A DNA stretch of 17,752 nucleotides from Pseudomonadota bacterium (GTDB taxonomy: Bacteria > Pseudomonadota > Gammaproteobacteria > Xanthomonadales > Xanthomonadaceae). Below the pieces are notes generated by a model, which was not told where the DNA came from, did no database searches, and saw only the letters and a program-made list of their open reading frames with translations. Numbering within the stretch: position 1 is the first letter of the stretch; each line of letters starts with the position of its first letter. A program made the position numbers and the translations under genes. Where the stretch lies: the NCBI GenBank assembly GCA_023423605.1, contig JAFAFF010000338.1, positions 1 to 17,752 of the forward strand. The letters are read 5' to 3'. This document shows positions 1 through 7,538 of the stretch, in pieces.

Positions 1-1016
1 CATGCCCACCAGCCCACAGGCGCGGAGGTGCCGGCCAGTCCCCAGAGCGCGAGCAGCGCGATGACGATGGCCACCGAGCTGCCGAAAGCGATCAAAGCAA
101 GTGCCGTGGCCGCCATAAGTACAGGGATGACGATCAGCGTCTGGTAGAAGCCGCGCTGCAGGAGGCGACCGATGAGCAACGTCCCGATCAAGCCAGCTGC
201 ACCCAGCACGAACAGGACCAGCGGAATCGTCGCACCGTCCACCTTCGTGACGGTTTCCAGGAACGGTCGTACGTAGGTGAACAAGCCGAACTGCCCCATG
301 AACAGCAGGCTGCTGGCCAACATGCCTGTTGCGACACCCGGATGCTTGAACAGGATGAACACCTTGAACGCGTTGCCGATACCGGACGCACGTGGCGCCG
401 CGGACATCGACGGCAGCGTCTTCCACTGCCAGGCCAGTGCAATCATCGACACTGGCACCAGGCACAGGAACGCGCCGCGCCAGCCGATCACATTGCCCAG
501 GTACGCGCCCATCGGCGCGGCCACCACCGTGGCGACGGCATTGCCGCCGTTGACGATAGCCAACGCACGCGGTACGTCGCGCGTGGGCACCATGCGGATG
601 GCCGTGGCCGCCGACATGGACCAGAAGCCGCCGACGACCACGCCGATAAGTGCCCGGCCCATCATGTAGATGAAATAGTTGGGTGCCAGTGCGACGATGG
701 CGCCGGATACGCCCATTGCCAGCGTCAGGCCCAGCAGCAGGGTCTTGCGGTTCAGGCTGCCGGCCAGCGCCGGAATGAACAGGCTGGTGAGCACCGCGAA
801 CGCGCCGGAGATGGTGATGCCCTGGCCGGTCATGCCTTCGGTGACATGCAGGTCCCTGGCCATGGGCGTCAGCAGGCTGACGGGCAGGAATTCCGAGGCA
901 ATCAGCGCGAAGGCGCAGACCGACATGGCGAATACGCCGCTCCAGGAGGCCGGCGTCTCCCGGGAATCGCCGGGGGTACCGGTGCCTTTGAGGGCGTCGA
1001 TGGCGGTGGTCGTCAT
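1..1016 (-). CDS. MFS exporter, NepI-like (C-terminal end outside window)
   Basis: Inner-membrane major facilitator superfamily drug/proton antiporter, partial: 338 codons are in the window and the reading frame is still open at base 1. The layout matches E. coli NepI, a purine ribonucleoside efflux pump of about 400 residues. There is a short cytoplasmic N-terminus, then EFLPVSLLTPMA at residues 42-53, a motif-A-like loop (GSLNRK, 86-91), GGFWSMSA (129-136) and a second-half APVGWW at the edge. Repeated hydrophobic segments are evident throughout. The start at 1016 gives the normal family N-terminus; its ribosome site is weak (an AGAAAAG stretch). It lies 102 bp downstream of the alpha/beta hydrolase on the same strand, so the two probably share a transcript controlled by the divergent LysR. 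The MFS call is firm. The true substrate is not shown by sequence, and other DHA1-family drug efflux roles remain possible. Confidence 0.88.
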   Translation of the reverse strand, partial: MTTTAIDALKGTGTPGDSRETPASWSGVFAMSVCAFALIASEFLPVSLLTPMARDLHVTEGMTGQGITISGAFAVLTSLFIPALAGSLNRKTLLLGLTLAMGVSGAIVALAPNYFIYMMGRALIGVVVGGFWSMSAATAIRMVPTRDVPRALAIVNGGNAVATVVAAPMGAYLGNVIGWRGAFLCLVPVSMIALAWQWKTLPSMSAAPRASGIGNAFKVFILFKHPGVATGMLASSLLFMGQFGLFTYVRPFLETVTKVDGATIPLVLFVLGAAGLIGTLLIGRLLQRGFYQTLIVIPVLMAATALALIAFGSSVAIVIALLALWGLAGTSAPVGWWA

Positions 1017-1118
1017 GGGATGCTTTTCTTCTGGCTCAACAGGAGACGCCGCACCATCCACTGGGGCGTGCGTGATCGGGGATGCAGAACAAGGAGCGCG
1101 CCGCAGTGGCCAGCGACT

Positions 1119-2225
1119 TTACGTCGACGCTGGCAGGGTCTTCTGGAAGAACGCAGCCAGCTTGTCAAACGGTATCTTGTCCATCTGGTCGTACAGGTCT
1201 ACGTGGACGGCGCCGGGAACGATCACCAGTTCCTTCGGCTCGGCCGCCATCGCGTAAGCCGTCTCGCTGAAGTAGCGCGAATGCGCTTTCTCGCCGTGGA
1301 CCAGCAGCATCGGCCGCGGCGAAATCTCCTTGATGTAATCGAGGATCGGCATGTTCATGAACGGAAATGGCGTGGTGACCGTCCAGGCGTTGCCGGAATT
1401 GACGGCACGCGCGTGGTAGCCGCGCGGCGTCATGTAGTAGTCGTGGTATTCGACCAGGAAAGGCGCCTCGCCACCCTTCAGCTCGTTGTAGGGTGGCTGG
1501 TAAGCGGGCTTGCCGGCCTCGGCGTCCTTCCAGCGCTGCTGGCTCAATTGCTCCAGCGTCTGCGTGCGCTGTTCCAGGGTCACGCTGTCGTTGTAGCCCT
1601 TGGACATGACGCGGGTCATGTCGTACATGGTGCTGGCGACGACGGCCTTGATGCGCTTGTCCACGGCCGCAGCGCTCAGTGCCATGCCGCCCCAGCCGCA
1701 GATACCGATGATGCCAAGGCGTTCGCGGTCCACGTTCGGCAACACGCCGAGGCAATCCACCGCCGCACTGAAGTCCTCGATGCTGATGTCCGGCGATGCG
1801 ACGTTGCGCGGCTCGCCGCTGCTCTCGCCGGTGTAGGACGGATCAAAGGCCAGCGTGATGAAGCCATGCTCGGCCAGGGTCTGCGCGTACAGACCCGAGG
1901 ACTGCTCCTTGACCGCTCCGAACGGGCCGCAGACGGCCAGTGCGGCAAGCTGGCCACTGGCGTTCCTGGGCTGGTACAGGTCGCCGGCCAGGGTAATGCC
2001 GTAGCGGTTCATGAAGGTGATCTTCCGGTGGTCCACCTTGCTGCTCCTGGGAAACACCTTGTCCCACGTATCGGTGAGCGTCACTGGCCGCGCCTGGGCT
2101 TGGGCCGAAGCCTGACCGGAAACGATGGCGCCGATGCCCGCGGCGGTGATCTTCAGCAGGGTGCGACGACCACTATCCAGGCTGCCCGGCGCGGCGATGT
2201 CGTTCGTCTTGAAGGTCGTGGTCAT
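1119..2225 (-). CDS. Tat-exported alpha/beta hydrolase (YcjY-like)
   Basis: Predicted 368-residue periplasmic alpha/beta hydrolase of the dienelactone hydrolase/YcjY-like type. The N-terminus carries a twin-arginine signal (RRTLLK, residues 20-25) followed by an alanine/glycine-rich hydrophobic stretch and a likely cleavage after the AQA repeats near residue 36. The nucleophile elbow reads GICGWGG (174-180). Catalytic His is probably His341 in GAVHVDLY, and the acid may be Glu312 in VHGEKAHS. The usual GxSxG serine is absent: Cys176 sits where dienelactone hydrolases carry their Cys, while Trp178 occupies the place where many YcjY relatives have Ser. The ATG at 2225 has an AAGGAG ribosome site 8 bases upstream. 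It is divergent from a LysR gene and precedes an MFS exporter, so an effector-induced degradation or detoxification role is plausible. The substrate is unknown. Confidence 0.85.
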   Translation of the reverse strand: MTTTFKTNDIAAPGSLDSGRRTLLKITAAGIGAIVSGQASAQAQARPVTLTDTWDKVFPRSSKVDHRKITFMNRYGITLAGDLYQPRNASGQLAALAVCGPFGAVKEQSSGLYAQTLAEHGFITLAFDPSYTGESSGEPRNVASPDISIEDFSAAVDCLGVLPNVDRERLGIIGICGWGGMALSAAAVDKRIKAVVASTMYDMTRVMSKGYNDSVTLEQRTQTLEQLSQQRWKDAEAGKPAYQPPYNELKGGEAPFLVEYHDYYMTPRGYHARAVNSGNAWTVTTPFPFMNMPILDYIKEISPRPMLLVHGEKAHSRYFSETAYAMAAEPKELVIVPGAVHVDLYDQMDKIPFDKLAAFFQKTLPAST

Positions 2226-2362
2226 GATGAGGACTCCTTGGCGGGCAGACGGTTGCTACAGATGGCGGTTCAGGGCGCGGCCCGCGCGGTGCGCACCGTG
2301 CACGCCCACGCCGGGCCATGACCGCCACCACATCATCCTCGCGTTCTCCCCATGCGACTAGC

Positions 2363-2396
2363 TAATGAAAACTTAAAGAGGTTATTAGTTTTATTA
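2363..2396. promoter_or_regulatory. Putative LysR operator (imperfect inverted repeat)
   Basis: TAATGAAAACT (2363-2373) and AGTTTTATTA (2387-2396) are inverted copies that differ only by one extra G in the left arm, with a 13-base spacer. They sit in an unusually AT-rich island of an otherwise GC-rich window, between the divergent hydrolase (start 2225) and LysR (start 2424). LysR-type regulators usually bind such dyads in the shared promoter, both to repress themselves and to activate the divergent gene. The repeat is seen directly; its binding protein is inferred. Confidence 0.5.
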
Positions 2397-2423
2397 ATTT
2401 ATCTTTGGTGAGACACTGGCTGC

Positions 2424-3356
2424 ATGGTCAGGCGCAACCTCAACGATTTGCTGTCCTTCGTCGCCGTGGCCCGCGAGGGCAGCTTCACACGGGCCGCAGC
2501 CCAGCTAGGCGTAACGCAATCGGCTCTAAGTCAGGCGATCAGCGGCCTGGAGGCCCGGCTGCGGATCCGTCTGCTGACACGCACCACCCGCAGCGTCTCT
2601 CCGACACCAGCAGGAGAGCGGCTGATGAATGTGATCGGCTCCCGCATTGACGAGATCGAACGGGAACTGGATGCCCTGACGGAACTGCGCGACAAGCCCG
2701 CCGGCACGGTACGCATCACCTGCGGCGACCACGTGCTGCGCACCACCCTGTTGCCGAAGCTGGCACCGCTGTTGAAGCAGTACCCCGACGTCCATGTCGA
2801 GTTCAACGTCAACTATGGCTTCCGCGACATCGTGGCTGACCGCTTCGACGCGGGCGTCCGCCTCGGCGAGGCGATCGACAAGGACATGATCGCCATTCCC
2901 ATCGGCCCGCCATTGCACATGGCGGCGGTCGCGTCTCCCGACTATTTCGCATCCCGTCCGATTCCGAAGGTGCCACGGGACCTCCTGGACCACACATGCA
3001 TCAACATGCGCCCACAGTCCGGCGGTGGTCTCTACGTCTGGGACTTCCAGAAGCGCAGCCGGCAGCAGAACGTCCGCGTGGACGGACAACTGATCTTCAA
3101 CACGTCGCCCCACATCGTCGACGCTGCGCTCGCAGGATTGGGCGTCGCCTACCTGCCCCGGGACGAGTTCGCCCCACACATCGATGAAGGGCGACTGGTC
3201 AGCGTGCTTGAGGACTGGTGCGATCCGTTTCCCGGCTACTATCTCTATTATCCGAGCCGACGCCAGCCCTCACCTGCTTTCTCGCTGGTCGCCGATGCGC
3301 TCCGCTACCGCGAAACCCAACCACCTTCCGGCTTTATTTCCCAGCCACTACTTTGA
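2424..3356 (+). CDS. LysR-family transcriptional regulator
   Basis: A 310-residue cytoplasmic DNA-binding regulator, the usual LysR length. The winged helix-turn-helix occupies residues 4-63 (LNDLLSFVAVAREGSFTRAA, then VTQSALSQAISGLE). The effector-binding domain follows from about residue 92, beginning TVRITCGDHV and including the LysR-typical DAGVRLGE. The sequence is closest in style to the large group of LysR proteins that control adjacent oxidoreductase or hydrolase genes. The start at 2424 keeps the conserved N-terminal LNDLL block at residue 6; the upstream GGTGAG (2407-2412) is a weak ribosome site at long spacing. It is transcribed divergently from the Tat hydrolase-MFS pair with a 198-bp shared region, so those genes are its probable targets. 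The ligand cannot be read from the sequence. Confidence 0.92.
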   Translation: MVRRNLNDLLSFVAVAREGSFTRAAAQLGVTQSALSQAISGLEARLRIRLLTRTTRSVSPTPAGERLMNVIGSRIDEIERELDALTELRDKPAGTVRITCGDHVLRTTLLPKLAPLLKQYPDVHVEFNVNYGFRDIVADRFDAGVRLGEAIDKDMIAIPIGPPLHMAAVASPDYFASRPIPKVPRDLLDHTCINMRPQSGGGLYVWDFQKRSRQQNVRVDGQLIFNTSPHIVDAALAGLGVAYLPRDEFAPHIDEGRLVSVLEDWCDPFPGYYLYYPSRRQPSPAFSLVADALRYRETQPPSGFISQPLL

Positions 3357-3471
3357 CCGAAATCGCAACGATTTTGAGCTCTGCGCAAGGAACAAGTACT
3401 ACCTCACCGGCACCCTTGTTCAAGGATGTTGCTGACCTGTTGGCGTCTGCGGGGAGGCACCCACCACCTGT
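3357..3471. other. Intergenic tail of the LysR gene
   Basis: No gene is visible. It holds a weak inverted pair GAACAAG (3390-3396) / CTTGTTC (3415-3421) with an 18-base loop, and an overlapping short palindrome CCTTG-TT-CAAGG (3414-3425). These could form a stem after the LysR stop, but no U-tract follows, so a terminator is not claimed. Confidence 0.4.
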
Positions 3472-3684
3472 CTACTCCCCCTCCCCGCCCACCACACCCT
3501 CGATCCACTCGACATACCGGGATACCCGGACGTTGTGCACCACCTGGCCATGGAAGCCAGCGTCCAGCGCATGCTCCGTAAGCGCGGTGATCAAGGACCC
3601 CAGGCCAACCAGCTGCCATTCGCCCTGTTCCTCCACGACAAGCGGACCACCGCTGTCGCCGCTGCCCAGCGCGCCTTCAAGAAG
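3472..3684 (-). pseudogene. C-terminal remnant of trypsin-like serine protease
   Basis: The minus-strand frame encodes about 70 residues that match only the end of a chymotrypsin/trypsin-fold (S1) protease: LEGALGSGDSGGPLVVE, with the catalytic-serine motif GDSGGP, then a VGLGS strand and the terminal helix NVRVSRYVEWIEGV, ending at a TAG at 3472-3474. The His and Asp of the triad, the signal peptide and the first beta-barrel are missing, and no matching sequence was seen in the bases beyond 3685. A formal ATG exists at 3756, but the residues it adds are basic and unlike a protease. The piece is therefore most likely a truncated pseudogene of a secreted protease (normally 250 residues or more). 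Erosion after deletion of the front part is the simplest explanation. Confidence 0.7.
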
Positions 3685-3902
3685 CGCGACAAGCGCGAAA
3701 TGAATCCGACGTGTCATTCGTTTCCGCATCCCGGGTTTCCCTTGTCGCAGGCCCATATACCCTGCGCCCGATGCTTTCAGCGGGCGGCGCCAACACGCTG
3801 GCCGGTCAGGGTCCGATCCGGGAACCCGACGCGACGCCGGGCATGCCGACGACAGTGGGAAAACCGCGACCGGAACAGGATTGTCCCTTGCTCCGACAAT
3901 AT
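3685..3902. other. Non-coding stretch upstream of the siderophore receptor
   Basis: No convincing gene on either strand. Open frames crossing it have no recognisable domain, and the siderophore receptor frame entering from the right has no usable start here. The right end carries possible -35 elements (TTGTCC at 3881, TTGCTC at 3888) for the receptor promoter. The left border adjoins the protease remnant, so part of this may be decayed DNA. Confidence 0.45.
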
Positions 3903-3921
3903 GCGAACGATTATCATTTTC
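3903..3921 (+). promoter_or_regulatory. Fur box of the TonB receptor promoter
   Basis: The 19 bases starting GCGAACGATTATC match the classical 19-bp Fur consensus at 14 positions, counted by eye, with the right half nearly perfect (GATTATCATTTTC). The site ends 31 bases before the receptor ATG at 3953 and overlaps the expected -10 region (TATCAT at 3912-3917, 18 bases after TTGCTC at 3888). Iron-bound Fur would therefore block transcription when iron is plentiful. The location also argues against start codons upstream of 3953. Confidence 0.72.
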
Positions 3922-3952
3922 GGCTCTCTACGCTACCCATCCCCCACACGCC

Positions 3953-6121
3953 ATGTCACAGCCGTCCCGCAGCACCCGCGCGCCGCACCACAAAGCGCTT
4001 TCCCTTGCCGTGCTGAGCGCCCTGGGAGCAGCCTGCCTCGTTGCCACGCCGTTGTTGGCCAGTGCCGCCGAACCCGGCACCGACAAGGAGGCCGTGCGCC
4101 TGGATTCGGTGAATGTCACCGCCGAAACCGCCCGCGTGGAACGTACCGGCAGCCTCGGCGTGCTCGGCTCGTCGGATGTGATGGATACCCCCTTCAGCAC
4201 CACCAACTACAGCTCCCGCATGCTGGAAGACCAGCAGGCGCGTACCCTGGCCGACGTGGTGGTGAATGAAGCCTCGGTGCGGGTCATGACCTCCACCGCC
4301 AGTTTCAGCGAAGACTTCCAGATCCGTGGCTTCAACGTCACCAGCGGCGACGTCGGCCTGAACGGCCTTTACGGCCTGACCTCTTCCAACCGCATGCCTG
4401 CGGCGCTGATGGAGCGCGTGGAGGTCCTGAAGGGCCCGGGTACGCTGATGTACGGCATCAGCCCGAATGGCAGCATCGGCGGCAACATCAATATCGTCAC
4501 CAAGCGTGCCGGCGACGTGCCGCTGACCCGTCTGACCACCAGCTATGAAAGCAAATCGGTGTTCGGCGCCCACCTGGATACCAGCCGCCGCTTTGGCGCG
4601 GACCAGCAATGGGGCGTGCGTTTCAACGGCGTCTTCAAGGATGGCCAGACCAGTCTGGACGATGGCCACCAGAAGTTCGGCCTGGGCGCGCTCGGCATCG
4701 ACTACCGCTCGCTCAACCTGCGCTGGTCGCTGGATGCCTATTCGCAGCGCGAGAATGTCGACAACTTCCGTGCGCAGACCGGCTTCAGCCCGAACAACAC
4801 CACCATCCCCAGGCCGCCGTCCGGCCACACCGCCATCTACGACGGCGCGAACCTGATGTCGCGCGACCGCACCATCGCCAGCCGCCTGGAATTCGACGCC
4901 AACGACGACGTGATGCTGTATGCCGCCGGCGGTTACCGTTACGGCAACAGCGAACAGGATTTCCCGTCGGCACGCACCACCAATGCGGTAGATGATTTCG
5001 GCAACCTGCGCATCATCAACTCCTGGTACGACGCGGAATCCCGTAACCGCACCGGTGAAATCGGTGCGCGCCTGAACTTCGATGCCCTTGGCGCCAGCCA
5101 CCTGGTCACGGTATCCGGTTCGCTGCTGAAATCCGAAGCGGGCAGCTTCTATCTGTCCGCGCCGCTCAGCCAGACCATCGATTCCAACATCTACAACCCG
5201 ATCAAGCTGATTCCGATGACCGGCGTGCGCCTGTCGCCGACCAAGAATTCGGAAACCGAGCTGAGCAGCTTCTCGTTGACCGATACCCTGTCCTTCGCCA
5301 ACGATCGCGTGCTGGTCACCGGTGGCCTGCGCAAGCAGCAGGTCAAGGCCGAAAACTTCAACGCCGCTGGCGCCGTCACCTCGTCCTACGATGAAGGTGC
5401 CGTTTCGCCGCTGGTGGGCGTGGTGGTGCGTCCGCTGCAGGACCTGGCCGTGTATGCCAACTTCACCTCCGGCCTGAGCCGCGGTGGCACGGCGCCGGCC
5501 ACCGCTGCCAACGCCGGCGAAGTGTTCGAACCGTACAAGTCCGAGCAGTACGAGGCGGGCATCAAGCTGGATCGCCACGGCCTGATTTCCACCGTGTCGG
5601 TCTTCCAGATCGATCGCCCGAATGCGCTGACCGACCCGGTCACCAACATGTACAGCTTCGATGGCAAGCAGCGTAACCGCGGCGTGGAACTGTCCACCAC
5701 CGGCGAAGTGCTGCCGGGCCTGAACCTGATGGCCAGGGCCACCTTCTATGACGCCAAACTGGCCAACACCGCGGGTGGCGTGAACCAGGGCAACGATGCC
5801 AATGGCGTGCCCAAGCGCACCTTCAACCTGGGCGCCGACTGGGTGCTGCCGTGGGTGCCGGGCCTGAGCCTGAATGCCCGTGGCATCCATACCGCGCAGA
5901 CCCCGTACAACGCCGAAAACACCCTCATGCTGCCGTCCTGGACGCGCGTGGACGTGGGCGGCCGCTACACCACGGCCATCGGCGGCACCCCGGTGGTGCT
6001 GCGTGCGAGCGTGGAGAACGTGTTCAACAAGAGCTACTGGCTGTCCAGCAGCACCTTGCTGACCGTGGGCACGGTGGCGGCGCCGCGCACGGTGCTGCTG
6101 TCGGCGCAGTTCGATTTCTGA
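3953..6121 (+). CDS. TonB-dependent siderophore receptor
   Basis: A 722-residue outer-membrane transporter that would import a ferric siderophore using TonB-ExbBD energy. It starts with a basic N-region, a hydrophobic core and a cleavage near ASA/A (residues 36-39). A TonB-box-like segment follows (LDSVNVTAE, 50-58), then the plug domain (about 65-190) with the characteristic QIRGFNV and MERVEVLKGPGTLMYG blocks, and the 22-strand barrel ending in the outer-membrane signature QFDF. Family: TonB-dependent siderophore receptor, of the type seen with hydroxamate or catecholate ligands. The ATG at 3953 is chosen because an extension would read through the Fur box; no good ribosome site is visible. 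There is no adjacent siderophore biosynthesis, sigma/anti-sigma pair or ABC transporter, so it may take up a foreign siderophore. The ligand is not predictable. Confidence 0.93.
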   Translation: MSQPSRSTRAPHHKALSLAVLSALGAACLVATPLLASAAEPGTDKEAVRLDSVNVTAETARVERTGSLGVLGSSDVMDTPFSTTNYSSRMLEDQQARTLADVVVNEASVRVMTSTASFSEDFQIRGFNVTSGDVGLNGLYGLTSSNRMPAALMERVEVLKGPGTLMYGISPNGSIGGNINIVTKRAGDVPLTRLTTSYESKSVFGAHLDTSRRFGADQQWGVRFNGVFKDGQTSLDDGHQKFGLGALGIDYRSLNLRWSLDAYSQRENVDNFRAQTGFSPNNTTIPRPPSGHTAIYDGANLMSRDRTIASRLEFDANDDVMLYAAGGYRYGNSEQDFPSARTTNAVDDFGNLRIINSWYDAESRNRTGEIGARLNFDALGASHLVTVSGSLLKSEAGSFYLSAPLSQTIDSNIYNPIKLIPMTGVRLSPTKNSETELSSFSLTDTLSFANDRVLVTGGLRKQQVKAENFNAAGAVTSSYDEGAVSPLVGVVVRPLQDLAVYANFTSGLSRGGTAPATAANAGEVFEPYKSEQYEAGIKLDRHGLISTVSVFQIDRPNALTDPVTNMYSFDGKQRNRGVELSTTGEVLPGLNLMARATFYDAKLANTAGGVNQGNDANGVPKRTFNLGADWVLPWVPGLSLNARGIHTAQTPYNAENTLMLPSWTRVDVGGRYTTAIGGTPVVLRASVENVFNKSYWLSSSTLLTVGTVAAPRTVLLSAQFDF

Positions 6122-6181
6122 TCTGTCCACGGGCGCCTGCAACAGGCACGGCAGCGCCCTGTGATGCGAACCCTTCGCCCG

Positions 6182-6208
6182 TGCCTGCAGCCTCTCCGGC
6201 TGCAGGCA
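6182..6208. terminator. Perfect 11-bp hairpin between convergent genes
   Basis: TGCCTGCAGCC (6182-6192), a five-base TCTCC loop and GGCTGCAGGCA (6198-6208) form a perfect 11-bp stem. It lies between the receptor stop (6121) and the stop of the convergent FMN reductase (6265), so it is well placed to end both transcripts. Neither side has a U-run, so it may be a weak or factor-assisted terminator, or an mRNA-stabilising hairpin. Confidence 0.55.
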
Positions 6209-6264
6209 GGGCGCGGGGGTGATGCACGACTGCAATCCGGCAGCAGAGGTCAACGGTGGTCACG

Positions 6265-6849
6265 CTATGCTCGCAGTAGCCGGATCCACGCCTGGAACCC
6301 CTGCAGGAAGGCGTGCAGCTTTTCCTGCGTGACGACATCGAACCGCCCTGTCGCGCTGTCGCAGCACCCGGCGGCATCGGCAACATACAGCTGCGGCGCA
6401 GGCATCGTGAGCGCGCCCATGGCGGCCAGCGCGTGACGGAGCTGCGATTGCGCCAGCCGCGTTCCCCACCTGCCCGGCGTGGCCCCGATGATCGCGGTCG
6501 GCATGCCGGCTGCCACCTCCCGGTGCTCGACGTCGTCGCGCGACAGCCAGTCCAGCGTGTTCTTCAGTACGCCTGGCAGCGATTGGTTGTATTCGGGCGT
6601 GGCAATCAGCAGGGCGTCGGCGGCCGCCAGCGCACGTCGCAGGCGCTTTACGCCTTCGGGGCCACCCGCGCTGTCCACTTCAAGGTCTTCATCGAACAGC
6701 GGAATGTCGGCGATGGTGTCGTGCACCGTCACGACGATGCCGGGCGGTGCGCAGTGCGCGGCGGTATCCAGCAGCCGGCGGTTGTAACTGTTCCGGCGCA
6801 GGCTGCCGGCGAATGCGAGTACCTTCAGTGGCGCAGGGTCAATGGACAT
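6265..6849 (-). CDS. NADPH-dependent FMN reductase
   Basis: A 194-residue flavodoxin-like cytoplasmic oxidoreductase (NADPH-dependent FMN reductase family, like E. coli ChrR/YieF and azoreductases). It would transfer electrons from NAD(P)H through bound FMN to quinones, metals or other acceptors. The phosphate-binding loop GSLRRNSYN is at residues 15-23, and the signature PEYNQSLPG at 85-93 is followed by LKNTLDW. Length and motif order are normal for the family. The frame continues upstream, but ATG at 6849 places the first beta strand (KVLAFAG) at the usual position and has GGAG upstream. It begins 20 bases after the LysE gene stop, indicating one operon with it. The physiological electron acceptor cannot be told from the sequence. 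Confidence 0.92.
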   Translation of the reverse strand: MSIDPAPLKVLAFAGSLRRNSYNRRLLDTAAHCAPPGIVVTVHDTIADIPLFDEDLEVDSAGGPEGVKRLRRALAAADALLIATPEYNQSLPGVLKNTLDWLSRDDVEHREVAAGMPTAIIGATPGRWGTRLAQSQLRHALAAMGALTMPAPQLYVADAAGCCDSATGRFDVVTQEKLHAFLQGFQAWIRLLRA

Positions 6850-6869
6850 CGTGAAGCTCCAGGGTGGGG

Positions 6870-7466
6870 TCAAAGCAGCAGAAGTACGGCGCTGGCGATC
6901 AAAGCCAGGCCCATCAGGCGATCGAAACGGCGGCGCGCTGCCGGTGCGCGCAGCAGGCTGGCCAGGCGTCGCCCCGCGAATGCCCACACCAGCAGGCAGA
7001 CACCGGGGATGAGCAGGAACAGCGGCGCCAGCATCACGAAAGTGGCAGCGGCGTCCTGGCGCGGAAACGCCGCCACCAGCGACAGCACCATCACCCAGCT
7101 CTTGGGGTTCAGGAACTGGAATGCGAACAGCCCCGCGAACCCTGCCGGCAGCGGCGCATCCGGTTCGTTGCTGGCCGGACGACGCAGCATGGCCAGCCCC
7201 AGCCAGGCCAGATAGCCGGCGCCGGCCACCGCAATCAGCGAGCGGAGCCATGGCAGCCCACCCAGCGCGGAACCGGATGCCGCCACCAGCGCCAGCATGG
7301 CGAGCCCGCCCAGCACGATGCCGCCGATGGCTGACCACACCGTCGCCGGGGCACCAGCGGCCGCGGCACGCAGCACCACCAGGTTGTTCGGCCCCGGCGT
7401 GAGCGCGGCGACCAGCAGCAGGCTGCTGGCGGCCAGCAAGGCATTGAGGATCATGGCAACCGGCAT
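6870..7466 (-). CDS. LysE/RhtB-family amino-acid exporter
   Basis: A 198-residue inner-membrane exporter of the LysE superfamily, which pumps out amino acids or related small metabolites. The N-terminal helix contains the family signature TPGPNNLVVLRAAAAG. A second conserved block, FQFLNPKSWVMVLSL, lies mid-protein, and about six hydrophobic segments end in a C-terminal LIASAVLLLL helix. The frame is open further upstream, but ATG at 7466 (or a second ATG at 7454) gives the family-typical start; neither has a clear ribosome site. It is the first gene of a two-gene minus-strand unit with the FMN reductase and is divergent from a GcvA-like LysR, whose palindromes lie in the 72-bp gap. The substrate is unassigned; neighbouring LysR-LysE pairs often respond to the exported amino acid. 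Confidence 0.9.
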   Translation of the reverse strand: MPVAMILNALLAASSLLLVAALTPGPNNLVVLRAAAAGAPATVWSAIGGIVLGGLAMLALVAASGSALGGLPWLRSLIAVAGAGYLAWLGLAMLRRPASNEPDAPLPAGFAGLFAFQFLNPKSWVMVLSLVAAFPRQDAAATFVMLAPLFLLIPGVCLLVWAFAGRRLASLLRAPAARRRFDRLMGLALIASAVLLLL

Positions 7467-7499
7467 CAAGGAAAGTGCGGTGATTCTGCAGGCCCCGCC

Positions 7500-7531
7500 T
7501 GGATCATCCACGCACCAGTCTGGTCTATTAT
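7500..7531 (+). promoter_or_regulatory. Tandem palindromes and -10 of the LysR/LysE promoter
   Basis: Two 11-bp palindromes with perfect 5-base arms, TGGAT-C-ATCCA (7500-7510) and ACCAG-T-CTGGT (7514-7524), have centres 14 bases apart. They are followed at once by a -10-like TATTAT (7526-7531). They lie between the divergent LysE gene (start 7466) and LysR gene (start 7539). If TATTAT is the -10, transcription would start at about 7538-7539, so the LysR mRNA would be leaderless. The palindromes are observed; their role as the LysR operator is inferred. Confidence 0.5.
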
Positions 7532-7538
7532 CCGCACC

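Noticed and set aside
342..2321. 659-codon plus-strand open frame
   Set aside because: It crosses the MFS and hydrolase genes on the opposite strand, and its product is low-complexity, rich in His, Arg and Gly, without a domain. It is an antisense shadow.
3881..3952. N-terminal extension of the TonB receptor
   Set aside because: The extra codons would read through the Fur box and displace the signal peptide; ATG 3953 gives a normal secretion signal.
3956..6253. 765-codon minus-strand open frame opposite the siderophore receptor
   Set aside because: It is antisense to a clearly coding TonB receptor, rich in His/Gly/Ala/Arg with no domain, which is what the complement of GC-rich coding DNA produces.
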